Positions 43,193 through 52,770 of a stretch of DNA of 64,000 nucleotides are shown one piece after another. This DNA comes from Algoriphagus mannitolivorans DSM 15301. Its GTDB lineage: Bacteria; Bacteroidota; Bacteroidia; Cytophagales; Cyclobacteriaceae. The notes below the pieces were generated by a model. It searched no databases and was not told the origin of the DNA. It worked only from the letters and a program-made list of their open reading frames with translations. Made by a program: the position numbers and the translations under genes. How positions within the stretch are numbered: position 1 is the first letter of the stretch; the number at the start of each line of letters is the position of its first letter. The stretch lies in the NCBI RefSeq assembly GCF_000429425.1, contig NZ_AUBV01000001.1, positions 248,001 through 312,000 of the forward strand, given 5' to 3'.

Positions 43193-44428
43193 ATGAATCA
43201 AAAATTCACGCTTATTGCTCTCTTTCTAAGCTTTTTTTCATTTTGTACCCAATCTTCTTTTGCCCAAAAAACATTAAGTCAGACAGATCAAGCACTTCGC
43301 TATTCGCTTTATTCCAGGTTGGGATTGAAAATAATCCCAGTTCAGGAAGCAGAAAATCGGTTCAAACTCCAGTTTGTAATTGAAAAAATCGAAGAAAACC
43401 CTCAATTCAATGATTACAGTTTTTCTTATGCTGTATTGAATTCTTATGAAGAGGAGATTACCCCTGAGGCAACAGTTTTGTTGACTTCATCAGATCTAAA
43501 AGCGGATACGGAAAGACATTGGTTTTTTGAAAAGTCAATAGACCTTGATCCGAGCCAAAATACCGCCATTGCCTTCCTTTCTGTCCTAGATACCCGACAG
43601 GGAGATGAGTATGTTTATCATGCAGACTTAAAAAGCCGCTTTGTAGACGAACTGCCAAACTTTGGAGCCTATTTCGCCAACGCAGTTCCTTTTGATCAGA
43701 ATTATATTAATCAGTCAGAATCACTTTTGTTCAAGTCTTCTGGCGGACCTAGTATTCAGAGTTTTTACTACCCAAGGAAATTTGACGTTCCATATCCTCC
43801 AATGGAAACCAGGCCTGCCGATGTTCCAAAAGAATTGGAAGTGGTCAATGAGGGGGATTTTTTATCCAATATTCCAAAAAGCTTTGATCGGGAAGGCTAT
43901 TACTTTTTCCAATCTGACACTAGTTCGGCTTCTGGAATTTTATTGAAATCTGCACATGAGGCCTTTCCGAAAGTAAAAGATTGGGATGAAATGATTCAGA
44001 TGGTGACTTACATTTCCACCCGAAAGGAGCATGAGACGCTTTTGATGGCGATGGACAAAAAGAAAGCACTTGATGAATACTGGATCAGCATCACCCGCAA
44101 CCCTGAAGTGGCTAAGGAGCTGATTCGGAATTATTTTCGGATGGTAGAATTTGCCAACATACTTTTTACTGACTTCAAAGAAGGCTGGAAAACAGACCGC
44201 GGGATGGTGTATATCGTCATGGGACCACCTCAGGAAGTCAATTTCTTCGAGGACAGGGAGGTGTGGTCTTATGCCGGAATGGATGCCAGCTCAAAAATTA
44301 AGTTTACTTTTGTCCGGGCAAAGACAATTTTGACCCCTAATTTCTACACCCTGAACCGATCTAGAGCTTATCAGCCGATTTGGTTCAAAAATATTTCCCA
44401 ATGGAGAAGCGGAAGGACGGCTTTCTAA
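43193..44428 (+). CDS. GWxTD-domain secreted protein
   Basis: This 411-residue protein has a signal peptide (MNQKFTLIALFLSFFSFCTQSSFAQ). The N-terminal half is beta-rich, and the C-terminal GWxTD domain (~280-405) carries FKEGWKTDRGMVYIVMGPPQEV. The domain is common in Bacteroidota, and its function is unknown. The last 28 bp overlap the start of the rRNA methyltransferase gene. Confidence 0.85.
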   Translation: MNQKFTLIALFLSFFSFCTQSSFAQKTLSQTDQALRYSLYSRLGLKIIPVQEAENRFKLQFVIEKIEENPQFNDYSFSYAVLNSYEEEITPEATVLLTSSDLKADTERHWFFEKSIDLDPSQNTAIAFLSVLDTRQGDEYVYHADLKSRFVDELPNFGAYFANAVPFDQNYINQSESLLFKSSGGPSIQSFYYPRKFDVPYPPMETRPADVPKELEVVNEGDFLSNIPKSFDREGYYFFQSDTSSASGILLKSAHEAFPKVKDWDEMIQMVTYISTRKEHETLLMAMDKKKALDEYWISITRNPEVAKELIRNYFRMVEFANILFTDFKEGWKTDRGMVYIVMGPPQEVNFFEDREVWSYAGMDASSKIKFTFVRAKTILTPNFYTLNRSRAYQPIWFKNISQWRSGRTAF

Positions 44429-45174
44429 TAGACAAAGGAGCCCACGAAAAAGATTTTATTTTTGGAACAAGAGCAGTCATGGAAGCCATCCATGCCAGCA
44501 AAGAGATTGATAAAGTATTGGTTCAAAAAGAACTCAATAATGACCTGATCAAAGAATTGCTTCAGCTCTGCAAAAGCTCCAATATCCCAGTAGTCCGGGT
44601 GCCGGACGCAAAGCTCAACCGAATTACCCGAAAAAACCATCAGGGAGTCATTGCCCAGATGTCCGCCATAGAATATGCCTCTTTGGACAATGTCATTGAC
44701 AATTGTTACGCCATAGGAAAAGCTCCATTTATTCTCGTTTTGGATCATATTACCGACGTCAGGAATTTCGGGGCCATTGCCAGAACGGCGGAATGTGCCG
44801 GAGTTGACGCGATTGTGATTCCGGAAAGAGGAAGTGCACAGATCAATTCCGATGCAGTCAAAACTTCTGCAGGAGCTTTGAATTTCTTACCAGTAGCCAG
44901 AGTGAAAAACCTCTTCTATGCCTGTAGAGATCTGCAGAAAATGGGATTGAGTCTCATTGCAGTCACCGAAAAAACTGAAAACCAGATGTATGAAGCTGAT
45001 TTTTCCGCTCCTGTAGCATTGGTGCTTGGCTCGGAAGAAGATGGAATTTCGCAGGAAATCATGGGAATCGCAGATCAAAAAATTAAAATCCCTATGGCTG
45101 GAAAAATAGAAAGCTTGAACGTTTCAGTCTCTGCGGGTGTCGCGATTTATGAGGTGATTCGGCAGCGGAAATAA
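44401..45174 (+). CDS. rlmB: 23S rRNA (guanosine-2'-O)-methyltransferase, SPOUT/TrmH family
   Basis: The start is taken as ATG 44401 (MEKRKDGFLIDKGAHEKDFIFGTRAVMEAI); the frame extends seven codons further, but those lie in the GWxTD coding end. This ~257-residue protein has the N-terminal SpoU-type substrate-binding domain (~18-95) and the knotted SPOUT domain with LDHITDVRNFGAIARTAE, LVLGSEEDGIS and IPMAGKIESLNVSVSAGVA, the three TrmH motifs. It should methylate G2251 of 23S rRNA by homology; closely related tRNA enzymes exist. Confidence 0.87.
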   Translation: MEKRKDGFLIDKGAHEKDFIFGTRAVMEAIHASKEIDKVLVQKELNNDLIKELLQLCKSSNIPVVRVPDAKLNRITRKNHQGVIAQMSAIEYASLDNVIDNCYAIGKAPFILVLDHITDVRNFGAIARTAECAGVDAIVIPERGSAQINSDAVKTSAGALNFLPVARVKNLFYACRDLQKMGLSLIAVTEKTENQMYEADFSAPVALVLGSEEDGISQEIMGIADQKIKIPMAGKIESLNVSVSAGVAIYEVIRQRK

Positions 45175-45187
45175 GGATCAAAAAAAA

Positions 45188-45222
45188 AGAGGATTTCAAA
45201 CGAAATCCTCTCCTTTTTTCTT
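45188..45222. terminator. Bidirectional terminator between rlmB and manC
   Basis: AGAGGATTTC-AAAC-GAAATCCTCT hairpin (45188-45211). It has an A-run before it and T-rich sequence after, so it works in both directions, and its stem includes the last codons of the manC gene. Confidence 0.8.
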
Positions 45223-46272
45223 AGCATTCGCCACAAACTCCCTGAACTTTTTCTCTGAATCGAGTTTGCAAATCAGCAACACATTATCGTATTCATTGAC
45301 CAGGTAATTTTCCAATCCTTGGACAACAACCAATTTTTCTGAATCCATCTTGATGAAGGAATTATTGGTGTCATACAAGATAGCATTGGCCTCTACCACA
45401 TTATTTTCCTCATCCTTTTGCTTGAGCTCATGGACACTGTGCCAAGAGCCTAAATCGGACCATCCAAAATCTCCCAGGATCACGTAAACCTGATCTGATT
45501 TCTCCATGATTCCATAATCAATGGAAATATTTTTCACCTGCATGTAAGCGCGGTTGAGATATTCTTTCTCGGTTTCTTTTCCAAAATGATTTTTGGATTC
45601 CTCGAAAACCTCCGCCACGTCTGGCATATGCTCATGAAAAGCATCAATCAGGCTTTTGACTTTCCATACAAACATCCCTGAATTCCAGACAAAGTCCCCG
45701 CTTTCCAGAAATGTCTTCGCCAATTTGGAATTCGGCTTTTCGGTAAATGTCTTGACTTTGAGTACCTCATCCGGATTATCAGATTCCAGATATTGGATAT
45801 ATCCATATCCGGTTTCAGGACGGTTAGGTTTAATCCCCATGGTGATCAATTTCCCATCTGTTTGGGCTGCAAGCAAAGCTTTCTGGATCGTATTGATAAA
45901 CTTACCCTCATGTAGAATCAGGTGATCAGCAGGAGTGACTATAAGCGTGGCATCTGGATCAAAAGAGGCAATTTTATAAGCTGCGTAAGCGATGCAGGCA
46001 GCTGTATTTTTCCGATGTGGCTCGGTCAATATCTGTTCTGGTTTTAACTCGGGAAGCTGCTCAAGAACAATATCTGAATACATATCAAAAGTCACCACTA
46101 CAAACTGCTCAGGATCGGCTATTTCTCTAAACCGGTCATAGGTGATTTGAAGCAGGCTTTTGCCCATTCCAAGAATATCTAAAAACTGCTTGGGTTTATT
46201 ATTTCTGCTATAGGGCCAAAAACGGGAACCAATACCCCCAGCCATGATTACGATATAGGGTTTATCCTGCAT
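45196..46272 (-). CDS. manC: Mannose-1-phosphate guanylyltransferase
   Basis: This 358-residue nucleotidyltransferase has the signature MAGGIGSRFWPYSRNNKPKQF (Gly-rich loop with KPKQF) and further GDFVWNSGMFVWK, TFTEKPN and GDFGWSDLGSW, all diagnostic of mannose-1-P guanylyltransferases. The C-terminal isomerase cupin of bifunctional enzymes is absent, consistent with length. It makes GDP-mannose for glycans. KdsD precedes it by 6 bp, so both are in one envelope-sugar operon. Confidence 0.92.
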   Translation of the reverse strand: MQDKPYIVIMAGGIGSRFWPYSRNNKPKQFLDILGMGKSLLQITYDRFREIADPEQFVVVTFDMYSDIVLEQLPELKPEQILTEPHRKNTAACIAYAAYKIASFDPDATLIVTPADHLILHEGKFINTIQKALLAAQTDGKLITMGIKPNRPETGYGYIQYLESDNPDEVLKVKTFTEKPNSKLAKTFLESGDFVWNSGMFVWKVKSLIDAFHEHMPDVAEVFEESKNHFGKETEKEYLNRAYMQVKNISIDYGIMEKSDQVYVILGDFGWSDLGSWHSVHELKQKDEENNVVEANAILYDTNNSFIKMDSEKLVVVQGLENYLVNEYDNVLLICKLDSEKKFREFVANAKKKGEDFV

Positions 46273-46278
46273 ACTTAA

Positions 46279-47247
46279 TTAAACAATTCCTTCTTTCATC
46301 AAGTCATGAATATGGACAAATCCTGCGATTTTATCCTCATTCGTTGCTACAAGCTGGGTAATATTGTGATTACGCATCAGATTAAGCGCTCGAATGGCAA
46401 ATTCATCTACTGAAATGGTTTTGGGATTTACCGTCATGATGTCTTTGGCTTGAACGGATTGAATGTCCAAACTTTTTTGAAGCATTCTTCTAAGATCACC
46501 GTCAGTGATAATTCCCAACAATTCCCCGTTCTGACTTTCCACAGCCGTAGCCCCCAGTCTTTTTCCAGAGATCTCCACAATTACTTCAGCCAAGCTGGCA
46601 TTTTCTAAGACGACTGGAACAGAACTTTTGGATAAAACATCTCCAACTTTCAGGTACAATTGCTTTCCTAGAGAACCTCCGGGATGATATTTGGCAAAAT
46701 CATCCGAGGTAAACCCCCTTGCTTCCAAAAGGCATACCGCCAAAGCATCTCCCAAGGCCAAATGAACCGTTGTGCTTGTTGTGGGGGCAAGATTATGCGG
46801 GCAGGCCTCTTCCCCAATAGTGGCATTCAAAATATAATCAGCATGCTCAGCGAGATAAGATTTGGTATTAGAAACCATAGCTACCAAGACTGAACCAAGC
46901 TTTTTTAACAAAGGAACTAAAACTTTGATTTCCGGGGTATTTCCAGACTTGGAGATGCAAATGACTATGTCATTTTCCTGGACCATTCCCAAATCCCCAT
47001 GAATAGCATCTGCAGCGTGCATAAAAAGTGCAGGCGTTCCGGTAGAGTTAAGAGTTGCTACGATTTTATTGGCAATTATCGCGCTTTTACCAACGCCGGT
47101 GATTACCACCCTTCCTTTTGAAGATAAAATCTTTTCCACACATGCCTCAAAATCCCCGTTTAGGTATTCCACCAAATTCAAAATAGCATTTGCCTCATTT
47201 TGCAATACCCGGGAGGCTGTATTTCTAATATTTTTAGCTAAATTCAA
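46279..47247 (-). CDS. kdsD: Arabinose-5-phosphate isomerase (KpsF/GutQ family)
   Basis: This 322-residue protein has an SIS domain (~35-170; VITGVGKSAIIANKIVATLNS, HAADAIHGDLGMV, ISKSGNTPE) followed by two CBS modules (~205-320), exactly the KdsD/KpsF layout. It converts ribulose-5-P to arabinose-5-P, the first step of Kdo synthesis for LPS. It is cotranscribed with manC. Confidence 0.92.
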   Translation of the reverse strand: MNLAKNIRNTASRVLQNEANAILNLVEYLNGDFEACVEKILSSKGRVVITGVGKSAIIANKIVATLNSTGTPALFMHAADAIHGDLGMVQENDIVICISKSGNTPEIKVLVPLLKKLGSVLVAMVSNTKSYLAEHADYILNATIGEEACPHNLAPTTSTTVHLALGDALAVCLLEARGFTSDDFAKYHPGGSLGKQLYLKVGDVLSKSSVPVVLENASLAEVIVEISGKRLGATAVESQNGELLGIITDGDLRRMLQKSLDIQSVQAKDIMTVNPKTISVDEFAIRALNLMRNHNITQLVATNEDKIAGFVHIHDLMKEGIV

Positions 47248-47344
47248 TTTTACCTGCGTTAATCACTAATTTTGTACAAAGGTATAAAACTTAATCGTTC
47301 ATTCCTTTATTAGGAATTGTTCACCCTCAAAGCCCTTACTTCTC

Positions 47345-49522
47345 GTGGAGGAACAAGTAAAATCAGACCTTAAGAAAATCTTCGGATTCAGTCAGTTCCG
47401 TGGGAACCAAGAACCCATCGTGGACAATTTGCTCCGGCGAAAGAATACCTTCGTGATCATGCCGACCGGGGCTGGGAAATCACTTTGCTATCAGCTACCC
47501 GCGGTGGTAAGTGAAGGAACGGCTATTGTGATTTCTCCATTGATCGCTTTGATGAAAAATCAGGTAGATCAACTCAATGCTATCGGAGTTAACGCGCATT
47601 TTCTCAATTCAACTCTGACTAAATCAGAAGCTACCAAGGTGAAAAATGAGGTCCTGAGAGGAAAAACAAAGCTCCTCTATGTGGCTCCTGAATCCTTGAC
47701 CAAGGAGGAGAATATGCTGTTTCTCAAAGAAGCGAAACTCAGCTTTGTAGCAATTGATGAAGCACACTGTATCTCAGAATGGGGACATGACTTCAGACCA
47801 GAATACCGAAAAATCAAATCCATTGTTGCTCAAATAGCTCCTAATCTTCCCATCATAGCTTTGACAGCAACTGCTACTCCAAAAGTTCAGCAGGATATTC
47901 AGCGCAATCTCCAGATGGAGGAGGCGGACCTTTTCAAATCCTCTTTCAACAGAACCAATCTTTTCTACGAAGTTCGGCCAAAAATAAAAAACGACTCCAA
48001 AAAAGCCTTAATCAAGTTTATTAAGCAGCATAAGGGCAAGTCTGGAATTATTTATTGCCTTAGCCGCAAAAAGGTTGAAGAAATCGCAGAACTCCTCAAG
48101 GTGAATCAGATCAATGCAGCCCCTTACCATGCAGGATTGGATTCATCTGTTAGAATCAAAACACAGGATGATTTCTTGAATGAAGAATTGGATGTCATCG
48201 TGGCAACCATTGCTTTTGGGATGGGAATCGACAAACCGGATGTCCGTTATGTGATCCACTATGACGTCCCTAAATCTTTGGAGGGATATTACCAGGAGAC
48301 CGGTCGGGCAGGTCGTGACGGCTTGGAAGGTCATTGCCTGATGTTCTATCGCTATGAGGACATCATCAAGCTTGACAAATTCAACAAAGACAAAGCCGTC
48401 ACCGAGAGAGAAAATGCCAAAATCCTACTCCAGGAGATGTCAGCCTATGCAGAAACCGGAGTTTGTCGAAGGAAGTTTATCCTAAATTATTTTGGGGAAA
48501 CTCTCGAGGAAGACTGTGGGTTTTGCGACAATTGCAAGCGAGACAGAGAGACATTTGAGGGAATGGATTTAATGCTGATCGCTCTCCAAGCCGTAAAGCA
48601 AACCAAGGAACGATTCTCTTCCAATCACCTGGTTAAAGTCATTCGTGGTGAGATGGATGAATATGTTGAAAGCTACAAGCACGATACTTTACCGGTCTTC
48701 GGTCTAGGAAAAGAAGAAGAAGAAAAGCTTTGGATTTCTGTCATCAGGCAAGCCATGATTCAGGCAATGGTGGAGAAAGACATCGAAAATTATGGTGTTT
48801 TAAAACTCACCAAAAAAGGAAAAGGATTTCTAGAAGCACCTTTTTCTATCACCTTGGTTAAGGACCATGATTTCGAAAAGCTCTCTGAATCAGAGACGCA
48901 AGAAGTCCAAATCAGCACTGGTCCTGCCTATGACGAAAAGCTTTTTGAGCTTTTGAAAGCAGAAAGAAAGCGGGTCGCAAAATCCAAGAACCTTCCTCCC
49001 TACGTGATCTTCCAAGACCCCTCTTTGGAAGAAATGGCAACCGTTTATCCAACTTCAAGGGAAGAATTGGCACAGATCAATGGTGTCGGTATGGGAAAAG
49101 TTGCCAAATTTGGAGCACCATTTCTGAAGCTGATCTCCACTTACGTGGAAGAAAACGAAATTGAGACTGCTTCAGACGTGGTGGTTAAAACCTCCGGAAC
49201 CCGATCTAAGGTTAAAATTTCAATAATCCAGCAGATTGACCGCAAGATCGACCTGGATGAGATCGCAGAAAATCTCAACATTTCCATGAATGAACTTCTT
49301 CAGGAAATTGAGCAGATCATTTATAGCGGAACCAAACTTAACATCGATTACTACATTCAACACATCATGGATGAAGAGCGGGAAGATATCCTCCAAGATT
49401 ATTTCATGAATGCAGAAACCGATCATATTAAAACAGCATTGGAAGAACTTGCTGACGAGGACTTTGCCGAAGATGAACTTCGAGTCTATCGGATCAAGTT
49501 CATTTCCGAACATGCTAATTAA
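47345..49522 (+). CDS. recQ: ATP-dependent DNA helicase RecQ
   Basis: This 725-residue protein begins at GTG 47345 (MEEQVKSDLKKIFGFSQFRG); no ATG lies near this conserved beginning. It has a helicase core with MPTGAGKSLCYQLP (Walker A), AIDEAHCISEWGHDFRPEY (DEAH plus aromatic loop), QETGRAGRDG (motif VI), the RQC zinc cysteines (CRRKFILNYFGE..CGFCDNCK), winged helix, HRDC domain (~535-605) and a ~110-residue helical extension. It unwinds recombination and replication-fork DNA. purD follows 15 bp later. Confidence 0.95.
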   Translation: MEEQVKSDLKKIFGFSQFRGNQEPIVDNLLRRKNTFVIMPTGAGKSLCYQLPAVVSEGTAIVISPLIALMKNQVDQLNAIGVNAHFLNSTLTKSEATKVKNEVLRGKTKLLYVAPESLTKEENMLFLKEAKLSFVAIDEAHCISEWGHDFRPEYRKIKSIVAQIAPNLPIIALTATATPKVQQDIQRNLQMEEADLFKSSFNRTNLFYEVRPKIKNDSKKALIKFIKQHKGKSGIIYCLSRKKVEEIAELLKVNQINAAPYHAGLDSSVRIKTQDDFLNEELDVIVATIAFGMGIDKPDVRYVIHYDVPKSLEGYYQETGRAGRDGLEGHCLMFYRYEDIIKLDKFNKDKAVTERENAKILLQEMSAYAETGVCRRKFILNYFGETLEEDCGFCDNCKRDRETFEGMDLMLIALQAVKQTKERFSSNHLVKVIRGEMDEYVESYKHDTLPVFGLGKEEEEKLWISVIRQAMIQAMVEKDIENYGVLKLTKKGKGFLEAPFSITLVKDHDFEKLSESETQEVQISTGPAYDEKLFELLKAERKRVAKSKNLPPYVIFQDPSLEEMATVYPTSREELAQINGVGMGKVAKFGAPFLKLISTYVEENEIETASDVVVKTSGTRSKVKISIIQQIDRKIDLDEIAENLNISMNELLQEIEQIIYSGTKLNIDYYIQHIMDEEREDILQDYFMNAETDHIKTALEELADEDFAEDELRVYRIKFISEHAN

Positions 49523-49537
49523 ACTAGAATTTAGTCA

Positions 49538-50827
49538 ATGAATATACTCTTATTGGGAAGTGGAGGCAGAGAGCATGCCTTCGCGTGGAAAATCGTACAA
49601 AGCCCACTTTGTGCCAAACTTTTTGTAGCACCTGGAAATGCCGGGACGGCCGATATCGCTGAAAACGTGGCTATTGCTGCTACAGATTTCAAAGCAATTC
49701 ATCAATTCATCCTCTCCCACTCTGTTGAACTTGTGGTAGTTGGACCAGAAGAGCCTTTGGTGAAAGGATTGGTTGATTATCTACATTCCCAGCCTGAAAC
49801 CAATAAAATCCCCATTGTAGGGCCTTCTCAGCTTGGAGCCACTTTAGAGGGAAGTAAGGACTTCTCCAAGAGGTTTATGCTGAGAAATCAGGTTCCAACA
49901 GCTGCTTATGAAACCTTTACGGCCGAGCAGATCGAAGAAGGTCTTGCCTATCTCGAAACACAGAGTCTTCCCATTGTCTTGAAAGCTGATGGGCTAGCAG
50001 CAGGTAAAGGCGTTTTGATTTGCCAAACCCTGGAAGAAGCAAAAGAATCTTTGAAAGAAATGCTTCTGGAGGCAAAATTTGGAGATGCCTCTTCTAAAGT
50101 TGTGGTTGAGGAATTTCTAACCGGAATAGAACTTTCGGTGTTTGTTGCCACAGATGGTAAAAGCTACAAGATCCTGCCTGAAGCCAAAGATTACAAAAGA
50201 ATCGGAGAAGGAGATACCGGTTTAAATACCGGTGGAATGGGAGCTGTGAGCCCTGTGATTTTTGCCGACAAGGCTTTTATGAAAAAAGTTGAGGAACTTG
50301 TCGTCAAACCAACAATCTCTGGTCTGGAAAAAGAAAAAATTGATTTCAAAGGATTTCTGTTCATAGGTTTAATGAATAAAGACGGGGAACCGTTTGTGAT
50401 TGAATACAATGTCCGCATGGGAGATCCGGAAACTGAGGCCGTTCTTCCAAGAATTGAAAGTGATTTTGTAGAACTTTTATTAGGAATAGGCACAGGAACC
50501 TTGGAAGATTATGATCTTAGGATCTCTTCTCAATATGCTACCACGGTGGTCATGGTCAGTGGAGGGTATCCGGGAAGTTATGAAAAAGGGTTCCCTATCT
50601 CCTTCCCGGAATCCTCTCAAAATAGCGTGATATTTCATGCAGGAACTGCCAGAAACTCCAGCAATGAAATTGTGAATCAAGGCGGTAGAGTGATTGCAGT
50701 GACCGGACTTGGAGACACTTTGGACGAGGCCTTGGAAAGTGCCTTTTCTACTGTAGGAAAGATTTCCTGGAACAAAGCCTATTTCCGTAAGGATATTGGC
50801 CAGGATATCCTCAAATTGATGAATTAA
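49538..50827 (+). CDS. purD: Phosphoribosylamine-glycine ligase
   Basis: This 429-residue ATP-grasp enzyme of purine synthesis joins phosphoribosylamine and glycine to GAR. It has NILLLGSGGREHAFAWKI (N-domain), VGPEEPLVKGLVDYL, LKADGLAAGKGVLIC (ATP-grasp), KRIGEGDTGLNTGGMGAVSP and EYNVRMGDPETEAVLPR (PurD signature). Full family length. It lies between recQ and ricT in the same direction. Confidence 0.96.
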   Translation: MNILLLGSGGREHAFAWKIVQSPLCAKLFVAPGNAGTADIAENVAIAATDFKAIHQFILSHSVELVVVGPEEPLVKGLVDYLHSQPETNKIPIVGPSQLGATLEGSKDFSKRFMLRNQVPTAAYETFTAEQIEEGLAYLETQSLPIVLKADGLAAGKGVLICQTLEEAKESLKEMLLEAKFGDASSKVVVEEFLTGIELSVFVATDGKSYKILPEAKDYKRIGEGDTGLNTGGMGAVSPVIFADKAFMKKVEELVVKPTISGLEKEKIDFKGFLFIGLMNKDGEPFVIEYNVRMGDPETEAVLPRIESDFVELLLGIGTGTLEDYDLRISSQYATTVVMVSGGYPGSYEKGFPISFPESSQNSVIFHAGTARNSSNEIVNQGGRVIAVTGLGDTLDEALESAFSTVGKISWNKAYFRKDIGQDILKLMN

Positions 50828-50864
50828 ACCCAAATCCTAATCGAGGCGAAAGCCCAATTGATAT

Positions 50865-52319
50865 ATGGCTGAATGTAGTACTTGCTCATCCACCGGCGGA
50901 GGATGCCAAAACAACGGCACATGCGGGACGAGTGATTGCAATAAAATGAACTCCTTTGACTGGTTGACTCACATGGGTATTCCCCAAGTGGACAATTTTG
51001 ATATTGTTGAAGTCAAATTTAAAGGAGGAAGAAAAGAATATTTTCGAAATGTCGATTACCTAGGTCTGAATACTGGGGATCCGGTTGTTGTTGATGTACC
51101 GAGTGGACACCATATTGGCTATGTCTCTCTCCAAGGTGAGCTTGTTCGACTTCAAATGCAAAAAAGAAAAATCCGTGATGATGATAACATCACCAGGATT
51201 TATCGAGTCGCCAACCAAAAGGATATGGAAAAGTGGGAAGAGGCCAGAAACCGAGAAATCCCGACTCTTTATCGAAGTAAGCAGATTGTCGATGAACTAG
51301 GACTCCAGATGAAAATGTCTGATGTGGAATATCAGGCCGACAATTCCAAAGCCACCTTCTATTACTCCGCAGAAGACCGAGTTGATTTCAGAGAGCTGAT
51401 CAAAGTACTTGCCGGAGAATTTAAAATCCGAGTGGAGATGCGTCAGATCAGTCTTCGCCAGGAAGCAGGGAGAATTGGAGGAATTGGCGTATGCGGAAGG
51501 GAACTATGTTGCTCCACCTGGTTGGTGGATTTTAAAAACGTGACTACCTCCGCTGCAAGGTATCAGAACCTTTCGCTCAACCCAGGTAAATTAAGTGGCC
51601 AATGCGGCAGATTGAAATGCTGCCTCAACTATGAACTGGACACCTACATGGACGCCATGAAGGATATTCCTTCCGTGGATCGACCTTTACAAACAGAACA
51701 AGGACCTGCTAAACTTCAGAAAACAGACATTTTCCGAAAGTTGATGTGGTTCAGCTATAACAATGACAACGACTGGGTAAGCATAACCTGTGATCGTGTA
51801 AAGGAAATCCAATCTCTGAATGAACAGGGGATCAAGGTATTCAATCTTCAGGTGGACAAGGCATCTGATATTGAAGACTTGGCTGCTCAATCTACTCGAG
51901 AACTCGAGCTTTTGGATAAGAAGTTTGCTAAAAAGAAAAAGAAGAAAAAGAAGAAACCAGGATTTGGAGATGCTCAGGCCAGTGGTCGAAATGTTTCAGA
52001 TTCTAGCAGACCAAATACTCCAAGACAAAGACCGGACAACTCGAATAATCCCCCTACCCCAAAGCAAGCTCAGGATAACAATCCAAGCTCAAATTCTCAG
52101 CAAGAAAATAGACCTGGAGGAGACCGACGCAGGAAAAAGAAAAGGAGTAGACCTAACCCAAATCAAAGTAATACAACCAACCAAAATTTAAATCCCAAAC
52201 CGCCAAGAGCTGAAAAGCCAGAAAGCAAACCCTCGGGCGAAAAAGGAGAAAAGCCAGAAGGAAAACGAAGATTCCCCCCAAGAAGAAACCAAGGTCCAGG
52301 AAATGAAGGAAAAGCATAG
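50865..52319 (+). CDS. ricT: PSP1-domain protein, RicT-like, with Cys-rich head and Lys/Asn/Pro-rich tail
   Basis: This 484-residue cytoplasmic protein has five Cys in the first 25 residues (4, 7, 14, 20, 25). A PSP1/RicT core (~30-300) follows with GGIGVCGRELCCSTWL and LSGQCGRLKCCLNYEL, four more conserved Cys pairs that fit iron-sulfur binding as known for the B. subtilis RicAFT complex. After ~345 comes a low-complexity tail starting with a run of Lys and rich in N, P, R and Q, probably disordered and nucleic-acid-binding. The last 17 bp overlap gldH, a gene order usual in Bacteroidota. Confidence 0.87.
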   Translation: MAECSTCSSTGGGCQNNGTCGTSDCNKMNSFDWLTHMGIPQVDNFDIVEVKFKGGRKEYFRNVDYLGLNTGDPVVVDVPSGHHIGYVSLQGELVRLQMQKRKIRDDDNITRIYRVANQKDMEKWEEARNREIPTLYRSKQIVDELGLQMKMSDVEYQADNSKATFYYSAEDRVDFRELIKVLAGEFKIRVEMRQISLRQEAGRIGGIGVCGRELCCSTWLVDFKNVTTSAARYQNLSLNPGKLSGQCGRLKCCLNYELDTYMDAMKDIPSVDRPLQTEQGPAKLQKTDIFRKLMWFSYNNDNDWVSITCDRVKEIQSLNEQGIKVFNLQVDKASDIEDLAAQSTRELELLDKKFAKKKKKKKKKPGFGDAQASGRNVSDSSRPNTPRQRPDNSNNPPTPKQAQDNNPSSNSQQENRPGGDRRRKKKRSRPNPNQSNTTNQNLNPKPPRAEKPESKPSGEKGEKPEGKRRFPPRRNQGPGNEGKA

Positions 52320-52770
52320 ATTAAGTTTTAGTGCCATTCTTATCCTGGCACTTACCTTTCTTTCCTGTTCCGAAGACAGGATATTTGAAGAATTTAAGGC
52401 TATAGAGAATGAGTCTTGGAATGAACAAGACACGGTTTCTTTTAGCATTAACCTTTCGCAGGAGGAAACGGGTCCGCAGCTTATTGGGGTGAGATTCAAT
52501 GAGGATTATCCATTTTCGAATTTGTACCTACGGTATATTTCTCAGGATTCTAGTGGTATAATCTTGGAGAATAAGCTTCTCAACATACCGCTTTTTGATT
52601 CCAAATTGGGATCTCCATTAGGCAAAGGGTTTGGAAATACATTTACCAAATTTGACACCTTACCCTTTCCCATTAAAAAAGGAACTGCTTCCATCTCTAT
52701 GATCCAATACATGAGAAAAGAAGAAGTTCAGGGAATCGAGGCGATTGGAGTCAAAATCCTCAACAAATAA
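52303..52770 (+). CDS. gldH: Gliding-motility lipoprotein GldH
   Basis: This 155-residue protein has a lipoprotein signal (LTFLSC, Cys22). The pattern SWNEQDTVSFSINL, YPFSNLYLRY, PLGKGFGNTF and GTASISMIQYMR is that of GldH, a lipoprotein needed for Flavobacterium gliding. It is overlapped by ricT, the usual partner. GldH is also retained in non-gliding relatives, so motility cannot be concluded. Confidence 0.87.
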   Translation: MKEKHRLSFSAILILALTFLSCSEDRIFEEFKAIENESWNEQDTVSFSINLSQEETGPQLIGVRFNEDYPFSNLYLRYISQDSSGIILENKLLNIPLFDSKLGSPLGKGFGNTFTKFDTLPFPIKKGTASISMIQYMRKEEVQGIEAIGVKILNK

